The translations under genes and the position numbers were made by a program. This document shows, piece by piece, positions 12,479-15,690 of a stretch of 15,690 bases of DNA. The notes under the pieces were generated by a model. It did not search any database and was not told the origin of the DNA. It saw only the letters and a list, made by a program, of their open reading frames with translations. Positions within the stretch are counted from its first letter, which is position 1; each line of letters opens with the position of its first letter. The DNA comes from CAZWIT01 sp964533435 (GTDB lineage: Bacteria; Patescibacteriota; Patescibacteriia; UBA1558; GWA2-36-10), in assembly GCA_964533435.1 (NCBI GenBank), contig CAZHLU010000017.1, positions 1 to 15,690 on the forward strand. Reading direction: 5' to 3'.

Positions 12479-13165
12479 TCATTCAATAGCCAAAGGTGAC
12501 AACTGCCCAACCAGCCAACCAATAATAATGGCTATACCTCCTAATAAAATCATACGCATACCAACTTTCCACCAGCTTTGCCCAGTAATCCTGGTTGTCC
12601 AAATACCTAAAACAAATAAACCCAGCATCGTCACAATTATAGACAATATCATGGCTTGATAATTGGCACAAAAGAAATAAGGGAATAGTGGTACTAAACC
12701 TCCTAGAATATAAGAAATAAACATAAAAAAAGCTGACAAGATGGAGTGATCTTTAAGACGCAAAGGTAGACGTAATTCATGACTAACCATTTCTTCTAAA
12801 AATAACTTTTTATTTTTACTAGCAACCTGTGCCATATTAACAGCCAAAGTCGCTGGCCAGCCTTGATGACGATAAAAACGCTCTAATTCCTGACGCTCCT
12901 GCCTAGGCTTACTGCTTACGTCTTCTTTTTCTTGTTTAATTTCTCTTTTTTCTACTTCGATTACTGAACGATTAGCTAGATAAGCACCGACTGCCATGGA
13001 AACAGATTCTACTGAGATGATCACTAAGCCCGACAAGATAATAACATAATGATTATTACTGCCAATACCAATACCAGTGATTGCACCTAAGGTAGACACC
13101 ATACCATCTTCTAAACCAAAAACTATTTCTCGTAAAGAAGTTACTACTTTTTTAACTTTTACCAT
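12479..13165 (-). CDS. VIT/CCC1-family iron/manganese transporter
   Basis: A 228-residue membrane protein of the VIT1/CCC1 family, which moves Fe2+ or Mn2+ across membranes. The N-terminal signature REIVFGLEDGMVSTLGAITGI (12-32) and SVESVSMAVGAYL (51-63) are classic for helices 1 and 2. About five helices are seen: 15-35, 40-62, 142-165, 170-192 and 202-221. The charged stretch 64-140, rich in Glu, matches the cytoplasmic metal-binding domain between helices 2 and 3. It leads a two-gene unit with cysS (12-nt gap), a pairing with no evident logic. A two-way hairpin separates it from the convergently ordered surface-protein gene behind it. Metal choice (Fe or Mn) is not readable. Confidence 0.9.
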   Translation of the reverse strand: MVKVKKVVTSLREIVFGLEDGMVSTLGAITGIGIGSNNHYVIILSGLVIISVESVSMAVGAYLANRSVIEVEKREIKQEKEDVSSKPRQERQELERFYRHQGWPATLAVNMAQVASKNKKLFLEEMVSHELRLPLRLKDHSILSAFFMFISYILGGLVPLFPYFFCANYQAMILSIIVTMLGLFVLGIWTTRITGQSWWKVGMRMILLGGIAIIIGWLVGQLSPLAIE

Positions 13166-13210
13166 AATTTAAAAATTTAAAATAAAATATATACTATTAA
13201 ATAAATTATA

Positions 13211-13241
13211 ACAAAAAATCGCCTTTTAAGCGATTTTTTGT
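13211..13241. terminator. Terminator after the surface-protein gene
   Basis: ACAAAAAATCGC, 7-nt loop, GCGATTTTTTGT: a perfect 12-bp stem with A and T flanks, 14 nt downstream of the minus-strand surface-protein stop. It isolates that transcript from the metal-transporter gene. Confidence 0.8.
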
Positions 13242-13254
13242 TTTTATTACTATA

Positions 13255-15690
13255 TTAATCTGCAAAAATACTAGGATTTGTTAAACCTATATTTGAAATA
13301 CCAGCACAAGGTGACCCAGCTTTTACCGAAAAATCATTAGTATTAGGATTAGTAAAATGTGTACTTAAAGAAGTATCCGTTGGAAATAAATCACCTGCTC
13401 CATTAATACCATAAGCAGTTTGCGCTGTACTATGGCTATAACCAGTAATACTCTCCGAACCATTCACCCAGTGCTTTAGAAAAGCCATATTTGTCCCCTG
13501 CTGATTAATATAACAATTATTAGTAGAATAAATTCTAGACAAGGTCTTAGATGGCAATGTAGAGTTAGGATCAACCATGCCAATATAACCATTACCAAAA
13601 ATATAACCAGCTTGATTCCAACCCATACTACCAGGAACAGAAGCGCTATTTACCACCACAATGTTATTTTGAAATTTTAATTTATCTGCCATAGCTGTTG
13701 AATAAATACCATTAGCCAATAAATACCCCTGCCCTTGCATTTGTACAACCCGTGAAACAGAAGTAAAAACATTATTTCTAAAAGTAATATTTCGAGCCTT
13801 TATTTCGTTGATCATTGACATGCCACCTGTTTCCTCGGGACCACCTAAACTCATAATACCATCAATGCCCTTAAATAAATTATTTTCAAAAACAACATTA
13901 GCCGCTTCAAACCATTCTGCTAAATAGCCACTGCCATGAAAATAATTATTTTTAATTAGTAAATTGATGCCATCGCCATTAACTAATTGTCCTTGCGGAT
14001 TTTTTATAAACAAATGTACTGGACAATCATGAATATCATTACTTACAAATTCAAAAGGACCAGAACTATCAACACCATAACCTTCGTAAGTATCACCTGA
14101 TAAAGTAGTGATACAGCCATTATGTTGAGCATCATCATTACGATAAATATTGTTTACCATCCAACCACCATTACCATCAGAAATACTGCGCTGATAAGCA
14201 TCATGTAAATGATTATTATTAACATAAGCATGTTCAGTAAAATACAGAATCACTAGACCATTATTATCGCGATCACTCAATAGATCATGGATATAATTAT
14301 TTTCTATCCAAGTATAATCTGATATATCCACTTGGACAATACCATGAATAATTTCCAAACCAGAGATAACAATGTAATCTGCGTTGCGAACTTCAAAAGC
14401 AAAATCAGGACTATCAACAGGATTGGTAATAGGGTCCCCTGCTTGATTTTGATCAAATTCAGGATTAACAAGATACATATCAAACACTGGCGACTCACCA
14501 GGATAAGCTTTAAAAGTTATAGGGTGACCAGCTGTGCCACCTCTTTGGATATAAGCAATAGAATAATATGGAGGCAACCAAGGTGCATAATTTACAATTT
14601 GCCCTTTGGCTGCTGGACCATAAGTACCACCTCTAAAATAAATATAATCACCAGCTGCTATGGTATTTATAATTGGATTAGTAGAAGCAAAAGGCGCGTT
14701 AATACTACCGTTATTAGAATCGCTACCGCTGGGTGAAATATAATAACAATGCGCCCCACCAGTTGCTTCACAAGTAGTAGTAATGCCACTAATTGTCCCT
14801 TGAGCTTGACTAGAATTACTAGAATAATTTAAAGCAGCATCATAAGCTCTAACTACATAATAGTAAGTACCATTTACTAAACCACTATTAACATAAGAAT
14901 TAGTAGTTGAAGTAGCGATTACTTGATAACCAGAACCATTGGTAGTAGATCTTAAAATATTATAACCTGATACTCCATTAGCATCTGTTGAAACTGTCCA
15001 AGAAAGAGATATTTGGGATCCAGATGGTGTAGCTACTAAGTTTGTAGGTATAGTTGGAGCTGTATTGTCAACTGATATTATCCCTTGTACCTGACTAGAA
15101 TTTCCAGAATAATTTAAAGCCGCATCATAAGCTCTAACTACATAATAGTAAGTACCATTTACTAAACCACTATTAANNNNNNNNNNNNNNNNNNNNNNNN
15201 NNNNNNNNNNNNNNNNNNNNNNNNNNNNNNNNNNNNNNNNNNNNNNNNNNNNNNNNNNNNNNNNNNNNNNNNNNNNTATTTGGGATCCAGATGGTGTAGC
15301 TACTAAGTTTGTAGGTATAGTTGGAGCTGTAGTATCAGGAGTTGGCGTAGGAGGTGGATTAGAACCACCGCCGCCACCGCCTCCGCCGCCACCGCCACCA
15401 CCACCGGGGCTTTGAGTAATTAAAATGCAAGAGGTATTACAAGTAAAACCAGTTGGTGCTTGTGTATCACATTGCTCTCCGGTTTCTACTATTCCATTAC
15501 CACAAATTGGATTAGGAGTAGAAGTACTATTACTATTAGCTTGTAATTTACAAATATTAGTACAAGTATAGCCTGTTGGAGCAGAAAGATCACATTGCTC
15601 ATTAGTTTCTACTATTCCATTACCACAAATATTACTATTATTACCACTATTACCGTTAGTATTAAAGACTCTGGTAGAGTTAGTAATTAA
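13255..15690 (-). CDS. Giant surface/secreted protein: Cys-rich CGNG repeats, FN3 repeats, parallel beta-helix (5' partial, with gap)
   Basis: One minus-strand frame stays open from 15690 to TAA at 13255, and remains in register across the 100-N gap, so the gene is far longer than its uninterrupted 3' part; its start lies outside the window. Order from the N-terminal side: two Cys-rich units (CGNGIVETNEQCD, then CGNGIVETGEQCD) of the myxococcal disulfide/DUF4215 type; 14 Gly in a row; a Pro/Thr hinge; two FN3 repeats of about 95 residues (APTIPTNLVATPSGSQI ... YYYVVRAYDAALNYS); then a DUF1565/pectate-lyase-like parallel beta-helix beginning YYISPSGSDSNNGS and IYFRGGTYGP, with many N-N-x-F ladder turns. 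The end (SVKAGSPCAGISNIG) is usual for such domains, and no cell-wall anchor follows. Extracellular location, binding or cutting of polysaccharide, and disulfide bonding are inferred; no catalytic residues were identified. Confidence 0.82.
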   Translation of the reverse strand, partial: LITNSTRVFNTNGNSGNNSNICGNGIVETNEQCDLSAPTGYTCTNICKLQANSNSTSTPNPICGNGIVETGEQCDTQAPTGFTCNTSCILITQSPGGGGGGGGGGGGGGSNPPPTPTPDTTAPTIPTNLVATPSGSQIXXXXXXXXXXXXXXXXXXXXXXXXXXXXXXXXXXNSGLVNGTYYYVVRAYDAALNYSGNSSQVQGIISVDNTAPTIPTNLVATPSGSQISLSWTVSTDANGVSGYNILRSTTNGSGYQVIATSTTNSYVNSGLVNGTYYYVVRAYDAALNYSSNSSQAQGTISGITTTCEATGGAHCYYISPSGSDSNNGSINAPFASTNPIINTIAAGDYIYFRGGTYGPAAKGQIVNYAPWLPPYYSIAYIQRGGTAGHPITFKAYPGESPVFDMYLVNPEFDQNQAGDPITNPVDSPDFAFEVRNADYIVISGLEIIHGIVQVDISDYTWIENNYIHDLLSDRDNNGLVILYFTEHAYVNNNHLHDAYQRSISDGNGGWMVNNIYRNDDAQHNGCITTLSGDTYEGYGVDSSGPFEFVSNDIHDCPVHLFIKNPQGQLVNGDGINLLIKNNYFHGSGYLAEWFEAANVVFENNLFKGIDGIMSLGGPEETGGMSMINEIKARNITFRNNVFTSVSRVVQMQGQGYLLANGIYSTAMADKLKFQNNIVVVNSASVPGSMGWNQAGYIFGNGYIGMVDPNSTLPSKTLSRIYSTNNCYINQQGTNMAFLKHWVNGSESITGYSHSTAQTAYGINGAGDLFPTDTSLSTHFTNPNTNDFSVKAGSPCAGISNIGLTNPSIFAD
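14778..15345 (-). repeat. Near-identical tandem FN3 repeats
   Basis: Two coding repeats of 95 codons (285 nt) each. Blocks such as 15011-15065 and 15277-15331, and 14839-14893 and 15122-15176, are identical or nearly so at the DNA level, pointing to recent duplication or gene conversion. The first repeat is interrupted by the N gap. Confidence 0.85.
15177..15276. other. Scaffold gap (100 N)
   Basis: Exactly 100 N, the usual placeholder for unknown length. By comparison with the complete FN3 repeat next to it, 118 nt are missing if only one repeat is involved. Confidence 0.98.

Noticed and set aside
12483..12671. A second minus-strand frame inside the metal-transporter gene
   Set aside because: A frame shadow of the VIT-family gene, with no initiation signals or family resemblance.
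13255..14577. A 440-residue beta-helix protein starting at 14577
   Set aside because: The start codon there is a TTG inside a frame that continues upstream through the FN3 and Cys-rich repeats; it is the 3' part of a larger gene.
14332..14736. A plus-strand frame of 134 codons over the surface-protein gene
   Set aside because: It is antisense to a continuous, motif-rich frame and shows no domain or ribosome site.
1..15690. CRISPR arrays, insertion sequences, phage genes or integrase sites
   Set aside because: No regularly spaced repeats, transposase or integrase motifs, or terminal inverted repeats were seen.

Overview
The window comes from an AT-rich bacterial scaffold using the standard code: TGA closes several frames and there are no recoded stops. 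Several features suggest a Candidate Phyla Radiation (Patescibacteria)-like genome: low GC, small tightly packed genes, several start codons only 6-8 nt downstream of a -10 box (apparently leaderless mRNAs), a very large surface protein with FN3 and Cys-rich repeats, and a mix of housekeeping tRNA ligases with scavenging enzymes. The lineage call is an inference. One run of 100 N (15177-15276) marks a scaffold gap.

Layout. 1-602 (-): 5' part of a polytopic membrane protein resembling the 7TM input region of sensor histidine kinases. 717-2307 (+): two-gene operon of an AstE/aspartoacylase-like Zn amidohydrolase and a DapF-fold amino-acid racemase closest in motifs to histidine racemase CntK. 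2297-2962 (-): VanX/DdpX-type D-Ala-D-Ala dipeptidase, overlapping the racemase tail to tail. 3029-3691 (-): DUF2268-type HExxH metalloprotease. 3776-6136 (-): the centrepiece, a compact RiPP locus. A single 729-residue protein joins an RRE-like winged helix, a SagB-type FMN dehydrogenase and a YcaO cyclodehydratase. Twelve bases after its stop begins an unlisted 52-residue Cys-rich precursor peptide (core motif C-x2-C-x3-C-x3-C), with a strong ribosome site and a strong terminator behind it. The precursor gene is about 53% GC in an AT-rich setting.

6280-7401 (+): a divergent promoter, a long structured leader ending in a clear T-box (antiterminator plus competing terminator), and a short GCS2-family (glutamate-cysteine ligase-like) carboxylate-amine ligase. 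7469-9085 (+): a second AstE-like hydrolase with a BtpA-family TIM-barrel protein. 9147-10190 (-): trpS. 10338-10652 (-): small EF-Tu-domain-2-like barrel protein. 10772-10846 (-): an odd tRNA, probably Arg, with an 8-nt anticodon loop. 11084-13165 (-): cysS behind a VIT/CCC1-type metal transporter. 13255-15690 (-): the 3' part of a giant secreted or surface protein: Cys-rich CGNG repeats, poly-Gly linker, nearly identical FN3 repeats (where assembly broke), and a DUF1565-like parallel beta-helix.

How the genes may work together. The YcaO fusion and its peptide form a self-contained thiazole/oxazole (TOMM/LAP) biosynthetic pair: leader binding, cyclodehydration and azoline oxidation on one chain. 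No exporter, immunity gene or dedicated leader protease is obvious; the HExxH protease next door is a candidate only by proximity. Around it lies a cluster of enzymes that make, break or epimerise amide-linked or D-amino acids (GCS2 ligase, two AstE-like hydrolases, CntK-like racemase, VanX-like dipeptidase), which may reflect amino-acid and peptide scavenging. The T-box ties the ligase to the charging state of some tRNA whose identity I could not read.
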